Assembly (NCBI GenBank): GCA_964644705.1
Contig: CAZXYF010000157.1
Coordinates: forward strand, 1 to 7,275
Source of the DNA: CAZXYF01 sp964644705
GTDB lineage: Bacteria > Planctomycetota > Brocadiia > SM23-32
Reading direction: 5' to 3'
Length of the DNA stretch: 7,275 bases
How positions within the stretch are numbered: position 1 is the first letter of the stretch; each line of letters begins with the position of its first letter. Positions 1 through 7,154 of this stretch are shown one piece after another. The notes under the pieces were generated by a model. That model worked only from the letters and a program-made list of their open reading frames with translations, was not told the origin of the DNA and did not search any database. The translations under genes and the position numbers were made by a program.

Positions 1-142
1 CGACTTTGACTGAAAGAAGCTGAACTCGATTCTGCTATTTTCTGCGCTTAACGCACACAAATCACACGAAAACACCGGAAAACTTGCAAACTACAGTTTT
101 ACGACAGCTCTGATTGTCGCCACCGGTCACAATACACTTCGT

Positions 143-172
143 TTGACAGGACCCGCCCCCGCAATATAGAAT
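143..172 (+). promoter_or_regulatory. Predicted sigma70-type promoter of the efflux operon
   Basis: A perfect -35 hexamer TTGACA (143-148) is followed after 18 bases by TAGAAT (167-172), a 5 of 6 match to the -10 consensus. An alternative -10, TATAGA (165-170), gives a 16-base spacer. Transcription would begin near 179, about 70 bases before the GTG of the repressor gene. It is the best promoter-like pair I see in the upstream region, and no other promoter is obvious within the tightly overlapping genes downstream. Its activity is inferred. Confidence 0.5.
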
Positions 173-173
173 T

Positions 174-190
174 GTTATTCATGTAATAAC
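174..190. promoter_or_regulatory. Inverted repeat over the predicted transcription start
   Basis: GTTATT (174-179) and AATAAC (185-190) are perfect inverted arms around a 5-base centre. The repeat starts 2 bases after the predicted -10 box and covers the expected +1, a standard place for a repressor to bind. It contains TATTCAT (176-182), which recurs on the other strand inside the second palindrome downstream. It could be a second or alternative TetR operator. Confidence 0.35.
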
Positions 191-203
191 CGGTCCTTCA
201 CTT

Positions 204-221
204 TATGAATACCCATTCATA
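204..221. promoter_or_regulatory. Probable TetR-family operator (palindrome)
   Basis: TATGAAT-ACCC-ATTCATA is a perfect inverted repeat with 7-base arms and a 4-base centre. Its size and form are usual for operators of TetR dimers. It lies 27 bases before the GTG start of a TetR-family gene and downstream of the predicted promoter, so binding would block transcription and allow autoregulation of the whole operon. Binding by this particular repressor is inferred from position. Confidence 0.5.
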
Positions 222-248
222 CGGTCTGTCAATCTTAGGGAGAGTACC

Positions 249-890
249 GTGAACCCGGAAACACCCACGGATCTAAGCCGCAAGGAAAAACAACGACGGT
301 GGCATCGGCGTCTGATGCTGGAAGCGGCGGAAAAGCTGTTCTCGCGCCAGGGATACCATTCAAGCAGCATGCAGGAGATCGCCGAAGAGGCCGAATTCAG
401 CGTCGGCTACCTCTATAAAATGTTCGACAGCAAAGAGGACCTGTACCGCCATCTTATCTCGGCCCGCATCGAGGAATACTGCCAGGAAGCTTTCGAATAT
501 ATGGCACAACAAGAGAGTCCGGTGGACAAAATTCGAGCGGTGATCCGGTGCAAATTTGAGTTTTTCAACAAGCATCTCCAGTTTTTCAGAATTTTTGCGA
601 ATTTCGTCGACGCATCCGAAACGGCGTTTCCGCGAACGGTCAATCCTGAGTCAAATGAAAAATACAAGGAATACCAAAAAACGCTCGAACAAACCTTTGC
701 GGCGGGCAGCGCCGACGGCGATTTTCGCGATATCTCCCCCACTCTCGGCGTACTGGCCCTCGAAGGAACCACGAACGAGGTGATCAAGCGGAAAATCCAT
801 AATCGCGCCACCAGCATCGAATCACTCGATCCCAAAAACATAGAGAATTTGCTTTTCCGGGGGCTTCTTGCGAAGAGGAACAACGAATGA
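249..890 (+). CDS. TetR/AcrR-family transcriptional repressor
   Basis: This is a 213-residue cytoplasmic DNA-binding regulator, a normal length for TetR proteins. The N-terminal domain (about residues 20-70) carries the family pattern: an AAEKLFSRQGY helix, then a helix-turn-helix with EIAEEAEFSVGYLYKMF (about 43-59) and the SKEDLY segment. The remainder (about 75-213) is helical and divergent, as expected for the ligand-binding and dimer domain, so the inducer cannot be predicted. The start is GTG, chosen because AGGGAGAG (237-244) sits just upstream and the HTH is complete from here. Its stop overlaps the next start (ATGA), so it is the first gene of the efflux operon and not a divergent regulator. 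It probably represses its own transcript through the upstream palindromes. The family call is firm; the autoregulation is inferred. Confidence 0.93.
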   Translation: MNPETPTDLSRKEKQRRWHRRLMLEAAEKLFSRQGYHSSSMQEIAEEAEFSVGYLYKMFDSKEDLYRHLISARIEEYCQEAFEYMAQQESPVDKIRAVIRCKFEFFNKHLQFFRIFANFVDASETAFPRTVNPESNEKYKEYQKTLEQTFAAGSADGDFRDISPTLGVLALEGTTNEVIKRKIHNRATSIESLDPKNIENLLFRGLLAKRNNE

Positions 891-2425
891 TCCCTCCAAC
901 ACGAAACACACTGACATTTCTGGTCATCACCATCCTGATTGCCCTGTTTGCCTCCGCGTGCGTACCCTCCCGACAACGCTATTTCAGCCAGATGCACAAC
1001 CGCCGTCTGGATTCTTTCCGTCGCTGGGAAAAACACAAACAGAGGAAAGATCGGGAAAAGCCCACCCTCGAAGGACCGCTCAATCTCAAGGAAACCATTG
1101 ATCTCACCCTGGCGTATAACACACAGATAAGGGCCATATTACAGGAAAAGAGAAAAGCCGAGGGGCGGGTGGTATCCGCCTATTCCGAAGCTCTCCCGAA
1201 AGTAAATGCAACTGCTAACTATACACGTCTGGACCGGATACAAACGGTGGATCTTGGGAATCAATCTTTCCCGATTGGAAGCAAAGATAACTACTCCTAT
1301 CAGGTCAAAATCACCCAACCACTTTTCAAAGGCGGATCGATGGTCATTGCCCAGCGGGCGGCCCGGATTTTTTCCTACCTGAGCGATGAAAAAGTCCGGC
1401 AGGAGGTCGAACAATCATTGTTTCAAGCGACCAACGCCTATTTCGACGCAAAACTTGCCGAACATCTGATCGAGGTTCAAGAGGCATCTCTGCAATCGGC
1501 AAAGGAACACCGGAAAGATGTGAGATCGCGGCAGAAACACGGCACCGCCACCGAATACGATATGCTCCGCGCACGGGTCGACGTCTCCAATGTGAAAGCC
1601 GACCTCATCGAGCAGCGCAACAAGCACGATAAGGCCATGACCCGACGGATGCGCGTCATGGGGGTGTCGCAACGAAGTGAGGTAAAACTGACGACGAACA
1701 TGACGTACAAACCCGTTTCCCCTGACTTTGCGGACTCGGTCAAAAAGGCTTTCGCCAACCGCCCGGATATCTTCCAGGCCGAACTGAACGTGGCGTTACA
1801 GAATGAGAAACTGCGCGAGGCGTTCAGCACTTACTGGCCCGACGTGAACGCTTTTTTCTGGAAAGAATGGGCCAAGCCAAATCCCCACGATTCCACCGAT
1901 ATCAACTGGGACAGCCAGTACCAGGGAGGGATTCAACTCACCTGGGCCCTGTTCGATGGCCTGGCCCGTGAAGGCCAAATAATCCAAAACAAGGCCGAAC
2001 TGCGGCAGAATAGCCTTTTGTTGTTCGATGCCGAAGAACGAGCCATACAGCAGGTACAAAACGCTATCCTGGAACTTCAAAATGCCGCCGAACTGGTGGA
2101 ATCGCAGAAACTGAACCTGCAGCGCGCCGACCGGGCACTGGAACTGGTTCAGGCGGGATACAAGGAAGGCGTGAATACGGAAGTGGAAGTGCTGGATGCG
2201 CGAGCGGCTCTCACGGAAGCGCGCGGTATTTACTACCAGGCACTTCACCGTCATATTACCGCACGTATCAACCTGCAGAAGGCCGAAGGCATACTCGGGC
2301 CAGCACCGGGAAATGCGTCCAAACCGGATGAAACCGTGGATTCGGAGGCCAAAGTGCAAGCAATCACGGGCAACAGAAGCATGGAAAACACACGCACAAA
2401 AGAAGGAGATGGCACCAATGAATAA
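887..2425 (+). CDS. TolC-family outer-membrane efflux channel lipoprotein
   Basis: This 512-residue protein is the outer-membrane exit duct of a tripartite efflux pump. A hydrophobic signal sequence (about 9-24) ends in FASAC with Cys25, a plausible lipobox, although Ala at -3 is less usual than Leu. Two outer-membrane efflux repeats follow (about 65-260 and 285-480). Typical features are LNLKETIDLTLAYN at the start of the first, and GYKEGVNTEVEVLDARAALTEAR near the end of the second; both resemble the long helices and equatorial region of TolC and OprM. A very basic stretch (residues 29-58, 12 Lys/Arg) separates the lipid site from the first repeat. The start ATG overlaps the repressor stop by 4 bases, and AGAGGAA (874-880) serves as ribosome site. 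The family assignment is secure; the lipoprotein call is moderate. Confidence 0.93.
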   Translation: MIPPTRNTLTFLVITILIALFASACVPSRQRYFSQMHNRRLDSFRRWEKHKQRKDREKPTLEGPLNLKETIDLTLAYNTQIRAILQEKRKAEGRVVSAYSEALPKVNATANYTRLDRIQTVDLGNQSFPIGSKDNYSYQVKITQPLFKGGSMVIAQRAARIFSYLSDEKVRQEVEQSLFQATNAYFDAKLAEHLIEVQEASLQSAKEHRKDVRSRQKHGTATEYDMLRARVDVSNVKADLIEQRNKHDKAMTRRMRVMGVSQRSEVKLTTNMTYKPVSPDFADSVKKAFANRPDIFQAELNVALQNEKLREAFSTYWPDVNAFFWKEWAKPNPHDSTDINWDSQYQGGIQLTWALFDGLAREGQIIQNKAELRQNSLLLFDAEERAIQQVQNAILELQNAAELVESQKLNLQRADRALELVQAGYKEGVNTEVEVLDARAALTEARGIYYQALHRHITARINLQKAEGILGPAPGNASKPDETVDSEAKVQAITGNRSMENTRTKEGDGTNE

Positions 2426-3599
2426 CATCATCAAAGCAACGATCTGGATCGTGATTCTTGCGGGGACGGCTTTTGGCGTTCTCCAGTATTATCAGTATAT
2501 GCAACCGGATGAACAACAGACCCCCGAAGACGCAGTTTCTGACGAGACGCCCCCACGGGTACGTGTCGTGAAAGTGAAAACCGGCACGCTCGAGCAAAAA
2601 GCCTTCATCACTGGCAACATCCAGCCCGACTCGCGAGCGCGAGTCATGCCGGAGATATCGGGAGTGCTCGAAAAATTCCAGCTTTCGGATGGAACACCGC
2701 TGGAAGAGGGCCAGGAGGTCCAGCAGGGTGATCAACTGGGTGTTGTAGAACATGAGGACCTGAAAGCGGCGCTCGAAGAAGCCCGGGCCAGCCTGCAGGT
2801 GGCCAAATCGTCGCTGCAGGAATCACGTGTTCAGCTTGAAGACGCTGAGCGAGAAAAGAAACGTATGCTCGCCCTCTACAAAGATGGCACGGCCACAGAA
2901 CAACAGCGCGACCGAGCACTGACGGCCTATCAGAGCGCCGTTGCCCGAGTTGACCTGGCCCAAAAACGGGTTGAACAGGCTCAAGCCACGCTTCACAAAG
3001 CACGCGTGCGCTACAACGATGCCACCATCAAAGCTCCCATCACCGGTGTGATCAGTACAAAATACGTCGATGAGGGAAGTCATGTTGATCCCGCCACCTG
3101 CATCCTTGAAATCGTCAACATCGATCACGTGGAAGTCGAGGGCGGAGTCGCCGGCAAATATTTCCCGCTCATCAAACCCGGAAAAACACGAGCCCGCGTG
3201 GAAGTGGACGCGTATCGCGACGACGTGTTTGAGGGCAAGGTCGACCGCGTTCAGCCTGAACTCGACCCGCAAACGAGAACAGCCAAGGTGACGGTCCGAA
3301 TCGACAACGAGAACAATCGGTTGAAACCGGGAATGTTTGCCCGGATGGAGATCATTGTCAAACGGCGTGAGGAAGTTACGGTCATCCCCGACAGCGCCCT
3401 CATGCAATCCGGAAACAACTACAGCGCATTCATGATTAACGGCGGCAAGGCTCACCTGCGAAAGGTTCAAATTGGGCTCGAAGAGGCCGCCGATAACGAA
3501 GTGCTCGACGGTGTGAAGCCCGGCGACATGGTCGTGGTCCGGGGCATTCACCTTCTCAAAGATGGTATAAATGTGCGATTTGAGGAGGTCCCACAATGA
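2418..3599 (+). CDS. RND efflux periplasmic adaptor (membrane fusion protein, HlyD/AcrA type)
   Basis: This 393-residue adaptor joins the inner-membrane transporter to the outer-membrane channel. An N-terminal hydrophobic segment (about 7-24) with no lipobox Cys suggests an uncleaved membrane anchor. Next come the first half of the barrel-sandwich (lipoyl) domain (about 60-115), a long helical hairpin rich in Glu, Ala, Gln and Lys (about 116-200), and the second lipoyl half starting ATIKAPITGVIS (from 202). A beta-barrel (about 238-312) and a membrane-proximal domain (about 313-390) complete the family order. I chose the ATG at 2418 because AAGGAG (2403-2408) lies 9 bases ahead. An in-frame ATG at 2409 touches that ribosome site, and a still longer frame opening at 2196 lies inside the channel gene. 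The gene overlaps the channel gene by 8 bases and the transporter gene by 4. Confidence 0.94.
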   Translation: MNNIIKATIWIVILAGTAFGVLQYYQYMQPDEQQTPEDAVSDETPPRVRVVKVKTGTLEQKAFITGNIQPDSRARVMPEISGVLEKFQLSDGTPLEEGQEVQQGDQLGVVEHEDLKAALEEARASLQVAKSSLQESRVQLEDAEREKKRMLALYKDGTATEQQRDRALTAYQSAVARVDLAQKRVEQAQATLHKARVRYNDATIKAPITGVISTKYVDEGSHVDPATCILEIVNIDHVEVEGGVAGKYFPLIKPGKTRARVEVDAYRDDVFEGKVDRVQPELDPQTRTAKVTVRIDNENNRLKPGMFARMEIIVKRREEVTVIPDSALMQSGNNYSAFMINGGKAHLRKVQIGLEEAADNEVLDGVKPGDMVVVRGIHLLKDGINVRFEEVPQ

Positions 3600-5380
3600 A
3601 CTTACCGGAATTTTCAGTTCGGCGTAACATCACGACGTTGATGACCTTCTTTGCGGTCATTTTGATAGGAACGTTCTGTCTCGTGCAGACCCCGATTGAC
3701 CTGTTTCCCGAAATGGACATCCCCACCATTACGGTCCAGACCCCCTACGAAGGCGCCGCTCCACAGGATATCGAAGAAAAGGTCACGCAACCCCTGGAAG
3801 AGGTGCTTTCGACCGTGGAAGATGTGGACCACGTCTACTCCACATCAAGCCAGGGGATGTCCACGATTCGCCTGAATTTTAGCTGGCAGACGAATCTGGA
3901 CAGCCGGGCCAACGATGTGCGTGATGCCATCGACATGGTCCAGCGTCAGCTGCCAGACGAAGCGGATGATTCCCGCATATTCAAATTCGACATCAGCCAG
4001 TTTCCCATTATGGTCTACGGAGTGCGGGCCACACATTCCTACGAGAATCTGGAGGATATCCTGGATGACGAGGTGGCCAATCCCCTCGAAAGCATTTCCG
4101 GCGTAGCGTCCGTGCGGTCACTCGTGCCACTGAAGAGACAGGTCAACGTTGACCTCAACCGGGAAAGACTCAGCTCATATAATCTCACTCCCCGGGATGT
4201 TGTGCGCGCTATTGCTCGTGAAAATCGGGAGGTCTCCGCAGGAAGCATCGAAACGGGTTACACCGATTACCTCCCCCGGGTTCCGGGCGAATTCGATTCG
4301 ATTGAACCCATGAACGACATCGTGCTGCGGGCCTCCGGGGGAAACATCGTCCGCTTGAAAGATGTCGGAAACGTCACCGATGGATTTAAAGAGCGGGAAC
4401 GCTACATCACGATCAACGGAAAGTCCGGCGCGATATTGCAGGTGAGCAAACAATCCGATGCCAACACGGTATCCGTTGCCCGGGCCGTCAAAGAAAAGTT
4501 GCCCGACATCACAAAACGTCTCCCCTCGGACGTGAACATCGTTAATGTGATGGACAATTCCGAGGACATTGAGCGGATGGTCAGGGACCTGGCCCAAACT
4601 CTGCTCATCGGCGGCGCACTGGCCATGCTGGTCGTTTTGATTTTCCTGCGCCAATTCCGTGGGACTTTCGTCATCGGTTTGGCCATCCCCTTCTCGCTCA
4701 TTCTGGCCGGCGCTATGATGTATATGCTGGATTACACGATCAATATGATCACGCTGTTTGCGTTCATCGTGGCAATCGGTATGGTTGTGGACAATGCCAT
4801 TGTCGTGCTTGAAAACATCACACGACACCGCGAGGACGGCGAAAGCGCGCGGGAAGGTGCCATATACGGTGCATCCGAGGTGTCGATGGCCATCACCGCA
4901 TCGACATTGACGACGCTCTGCATACTCTTTCCGCTGTTGTTTATGCGGGGAATGACCCAGGTACTTTTTACTCCTTTTGCAGCCGTGGCGAGCGTCATAC
5001 TCCTGGCCTCCCTCTTTTCGGCCCTCACGCTCACACCGATGCTGGCTTCGCGCCTGCTGCCAGAGCATTTTGCGACCGTCGAAGAGGAAAGCCGTTTCTT
5101 CCGTTTCACGGAATCGATATTTAACCGGCTTACAAGCGCTTACAGTTCCTTCCTGAGCTGGTCCCTCCGCCACCGCGCGGTGGCGATCTTTGGCGCGGTC
5201 GTGCTGTTGGCCGTTAGTTTCTGTCTGGTACCACAGATCGGATCGGAGTTCATGCCCAAGGAGGACCGCGCCCTCATTCATGGATCATATACAGAAAATT
5301 ATCAATGTTGTTTTCCACCAGGAGGATCTTCAGGCGATCTACACGACGTGTGGTTCGGAGGGAGGTCCCGGAGCCAATGA
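3596..5380 (+). CDS. RND efflux transporter, N-terminal part (frame broken)
   Basis: This is the N-terminal half of an AcrB-like proton-driven inner-membrane pump. Visible in order are the N-terminal helix and TM1 (about 13-31, with FSVRRNITTLM before it), the PIDLFPEMDIPTITV motif, the PN1/PN2 porter region (about 40-325), TM2-TM6 (about 332-481) and TM7 (about 528-546). TM4 contains GMVVDNAIVVLEN with Asp399 as the likely proton-relay acid. The Asn after it replaces the second Asp of AcrB, and the DFG-type motif of heavy-metal pumps is absent, so a drug or amphiphile (HAE) role is favoured. The genuine sequence ends near residue 562 (EFMPKEDRALIH). The last 30 or so codons before the TGA at 5378-5380 are out-of-frame residues unlike any RND protein. 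Its ATG overlaps the adaptor stop by 4 bases. Alone it would lack the PC1/PC2 porter and TM8-12. Confidence 0.85.
   Translation: MNLPEFSVRRNITTLMTFFAVILIGTFCLVQTPIDLFPEMDIPTITVQTPYEGAAPQDIEEKVTQPLEEVLSTVEDVDHVYSTSSQGMSTIRLNFSWQTNLDSRANDVRDAIDMVQRQLPDEADDSRIFKFDISQFPIMVYGVRATHSYENLEDILDDEVANPLESISGVASVRSLVPLKRQVNVDLNRERLSSYNLTPRDVVRAIARENREVSAGSIETGYTDYLPRVPGEFDSIEPMNDIVLRASGGNIVRLKDVGNVTDGFKERERYITINGKSGAILQVSKQSDANTVSVARAVKEKLPDITKRLPSDVNIVNVMDNSEDIERMVRDLAQTLLIGGALAMLVVLIFLRQFRGTFVIGLAIPFSLILAGAMMYMLDYTINMITLFAFIVAIGMVVDNAIVVLENITRHREDGESAREGAIYGASEVSMAITASTLTTLCILFPLLFMRGMTQVLFTPFAAVASVILLASLFSALTLTPMLASRLLPEHFATVEEESRFFRFTESIFNRLTSAYSSFLSWSLRHRAVAIFGAVVLLAVSFCLVPQIGSEFMPKEDRALIHGSYTENYQCCFPPGGSSGDLHDVWFGGRSRSQ
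5274..5290 (+). other. Frame break and apparent small deletion in the RND gene
   Basis: The upstream frame reads EDRALIH through 5281 and then loses family similarity. The next frame (+1) becomes RND-like at DHIQKIINVV, from 5283. Relatives have some 13-18 extra residues here, including an LPxGT-like strand followed by a Thr-Asp helix start; these are in neither frame. A deletion of about 38-56 bases, of length 2 mod 3, explains both the lost residues and the shift. TCAT occurs three times around the junction (5274, 5278, 5285), which could have favoured slippage or misassembly. The size comes from memory of the family, not an alignment. Confidence 0.7.
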
Positions 5381-6632
5381 TGAAGGCACCTACATCGGTT
5401 CTTTTGGAGCGAAGGTCGTACCAAAGGGACAACGCGACTGGACCGTTTTCGACAAAACAGACATCATTCGCCAGCGCCTGGGCGATATCTCGGGACTGTA
5501 TTCCATCGAAAAACTATCCCTCAGCCTGCAGGATCCGATGTCGGGCATGATAAGCGGAGGGGGGAAACCGCTCAGCATCGACATTCTCGGTGATGATATG
5601 GAGGTGACGGACGAGCTGGCACAAAAACTGAAGACGAAGATCGACAGCATCCCGGGAACAGTGGACATCAGTGTTTCCCGCGAAAAAGGCGCCCCTGAAC
5701 TCTGGGTCAACGTGAACCGCGACAAAGCATCGTCGATGGGACTCAACGTATCAGATGTGGGCGAAACCGTCAGAACAAGTGTTTATGGCCGAGAAGCCAG
5801 TAAATACCGCGTCGCCGGTGATGAATACGACATTTTTGTGCGCCTCCGGAAACAGGATCGCTCTCGTCCCTCCGACCTGAAACATTTGGCGCTTCGACTC
5901 CCATCCGGCAAGATGATTCGGGTGGAAAACGTCGCGGACGTTTCCTTCGAACGTGGGCCGGTCGTCATCGAACGTAAGGATCAGGTGCGTATCGTCCGGG
6001 TGGAAGGGGACGTGCATGGACGCTCACTGGGCGAAGTGATGGCAGACGCCAGAACAATAATCGACCAGATTGAGATCCCCGCCGGGGTTCAGATCGAAAT
6101 GGGAGGTCAGAGTGAAGACATGAACGAATCATTCTTCTGGTTGAAACTCGCACTGGGAATCGGCGTCATCCTGGTGTACATGGTCATGGCCTCGCAATTT
6201 GAATCACTGCTCCACCCGTTTGTGGTAATTTTCTCCCTTCCCTTTGCGTTTGTCGGCGTCGCCTGGAGCCTTTTTCTCCTGGGTCACAGTCTCAACATTA
6301 TCGTATTCCTCGGAATGCTCCTGCTGATCGGAGTCGTCGTGAATAACGCCATTGTTCTGGTTGACTACACCAACATTCTCCGCGCACGGGGACTTTCAAT
6401 GCATGACGCCATCACTCAAGCCGGTAAACGTCGGCTACGCCCTGTTTTGATGACGGCTTTCACGACGGTCCTGGCGCTTGTGCCGATGGCTTTTGGCGGC
6501 GGACAGGGGTCAGAAGTCTGGAATCCACTGGGCGCCACTATACTGGGCGGCCTGCTCGTGGCAACGCTGGTGACACTCATTATTGTTCCCATAATGTATT
6601 CCATTCTGGAACGGGGTCACTCAGTAGAATAG
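5280..6632 (+). CDS. RND efflux transporter, C-terminal part (continuation in +1 frame)
   Basis: This is the second half of the pump gene: about 450 residues, RND-like from Asp at 5283 to the TAG at 6630-6632. It begins within the PC1 porter subdomain (IYTTCGSEGGPGANDEGTYIGSF, then RQRLGDISGLYSIE), continues through the docking and PC2 regions, and ends with TM8-12. Clear markers are VYMVMASQFESLLHPF (TM8-9), GVVVNNAIVLVDYTN (TM10) and RRLRPVLMTAFTTVLALVPMAFG (TM11). The open frame reaches back to about 5190, but that earlier part is an out-of-frame shadow of TM7. The ATG at 5280 has no convincing ribosome site and is given only as a boundary. The frame is otherwise intact to a normal RND C-terminus, so the break is recent or artificial. 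The two halves plus the missing piece total roughly 1,025 residues, a normal RND length. Confidence 0.82.
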   Translation: MDHIQKIINVVFHQEDLQAIYTTCGSEGGPGANDEGTYIGSFGAKVVPKGQRDWTVFDKTDIIRQRLGDISGLYSIEKLSLSLQDPMSGMISGGGKPLSIDILGDDMEVTDELAQKLKTKIDSIPGTVDISVSREKGAPELWVNVNRDKASSMGLNVSDVGETVRTSVYGREASKYRVAGDEYDIFVRLRKQDRSRPSDLKHLALRLPSGKMIRVENVADVSFERGPVVIERKDQVRIVRVEGDVHGRSLGEVMADARTIIDQIEIPAGVQIEMGGQSEDMNESFFWLKLALGIGVILVYMVMASQFESLLHPFVVIFSLPFAFVGVAWSLFLLGHSLNIIVFLGMLLLIGVVVNNAIVLVDYTNILRARGLSMHDAITQAGKRRLRPVLMTAFTTVLALVPMAFGGGQGSEVWNPLGATILGGLLVATLVTLIIVPIMYSILERGHSVE

Positions 6633-6669
6633 TTGTTTTTCACGACACACTTTACCGGAGAGAACGATC

Positions 6670-6960
6670 ATGAAACTACTGCTTGTAGCCTACAACGAAG
6701 CGCTGGACGACGAAGTCATGAAAACACTTGAGGGGGCGAATGTCGAAAGCTATACCAAATGGACCAAAGTTGTCGGCAAAGGCGAAGAAAGCGGTCCCCA
6801 CCTCGGTACACACATCTGGCCCAAACACAACAATGTGCTGGCCATCTGTGTAGAATCCGACGTAGCCGAGGCTTTGATGGAGGGGATTCAGCAACTCAGA
6901 GATGAATTCCGCCATGAAGGAGTCAAAGCCTTCATCATCCCCGTTGAGGATGCGACCTGA
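6670..6960 (+). CDS. PII-like transporter-associated protein (PG0541 / PII-NG type)
   Basis: This is a 96-residue cytoplasmic protein with the beta-alpha-beta repeat layout of the PII signalling fold. MKLLLVAYN forms strand 1, VESYTKWTKVVGKG strand 2 into the T-loop, NVLAICVES strand 3, VAEALMEGIQQLRDEF helix 2 and VKAFIIPVEDA the final strand. The last strand matches the IFVLPVE end of classical PII. The T-loop is short, with no Tyr for uridylylation, and holds His44, His48 and His53. The classical B-loop motif TGKIGDGK and the C-terminal tail are missing, so ATP binding as in GlnB is doubtful. Such proteins are known to be encoded beside RND pumps, with a proposed regulatory or metal-sensing role. 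The gene starts 37 bases after the RND stop, with GGAGAG (6658-6663) as ribosome site, and is probably in the same transcript. Family confidence is good; function is unproven. Confidence 0.82.
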   Translation: MKLLLVAYNEALDDEVMKTLEGANVESYTKWTKVVGKGEESGPHLGTHIWPKHNNVLAICVESDVAEALMEGIQQLRDEFRHEGVKAFIIPVEDAT

Positions 6961-7154
6961 CCCCGCCTCCTTGCTTACGCCTCCAAGTATACTTATTATG
7001 CTGCTCAAGGATCACCACGCACGCAAGTGGTAAGTCAACTGAGAGCAGTATACGCTTTTCGCCTTTATCCTGTGCCCGTATCGTGACTTCCACGTAATTT
7101 GCCGTTACCGAATGTTGACACTCAAATACCTCAAACGAGGGGAAGATCTCACCG
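6961..7154. other. Intergenic gap with inverted repeats, no gene seen
   Basis: I find no convincing coding sequence in these 194 bases. The gap holds a 10-base palindrome AAGTATACTT (6985-6994), a second AGTATAC (7047-7053) and a long-range stem (6997-7006 with 7043-7052). A weak promoter-like pair, TTGCTT (6971-6976) and TATTAT (6994-6999) with a 17-base spacer, overlaps the palindrome. A lone TTGACA at 7115-7120 has no matching -10 box. The gap probably separates the efflux operon from the next transcription unit. Confidence 0.4.
6997..7059 (+). terminator. Possible structured terminator or leader hairpin
   Basis: Bases 6997-7006 pair with 7043-7052 (10 pairs, one G-U). The 36-base loop contains an inner hairpin, ACCAC (7014-7018) with GTGGT (7027-7031). 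A short TTTT run (7056-7059) follows 3 bases later. The position after the last operon gene suits a terminator, but the long loop, modest GC and short T run make this weak. It could equally be a structured 5' leader of the next gene. Confidence 0.22.

Noticed and set aside
102..119. Hairpin CGACA/TGTCG as a terminator of an upstream gene
   Set aside because: The stem has only 5 pairs with an 8-base loop and no T run, so it is likely to occur by chance.
2196..2417. Longer N-terminus for the adaptor protein
   Set aside because: The extra codons lie inside the channel gene in another frame and read as basic, non-family sequence. The ribosome site at 2403-2408 and the membrane anchor support the start at 2418.
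2823..3596. Reverse-strand open frame of 257 codons inside the adaptor gene
   Set aside because: The forward frame is a complete, recognisable membrane fusion protein, and the reverse translation has no family features.
4745..4830. Heavy-metal (CusA/CzcA type) pump assignment
   Set aside because: TM4 reads GMVVDNAIVVLEN, which fits the HAE-like group. The DFG-type metal-pump motif is absent.
5190..5279. Upstream extension of the second RND fragment as a real N-terminus
   Set aside because: The same bases encode TM7 and the EFMPKED segment in the other frame. The extension reads as Cys/Arg/Ser-rich shadow sequence.
4175..5281. Long reverse-strand open frame (368 codons) inside the RND gene
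   Set aside because: It is antisense to a clear RND coding region. Its translation is rich in His, Asp, Gln and Arg with no domain pattern, as expected of a shadow frame.
5274..5380. Programmed ribosomal frameshift or reinitiation making a split pump
   Set aside because: There is no slippery run at the junction. The ATG at 5377 that overlaps the first stop is in the wrong frame, and family residues are missing between the halves.
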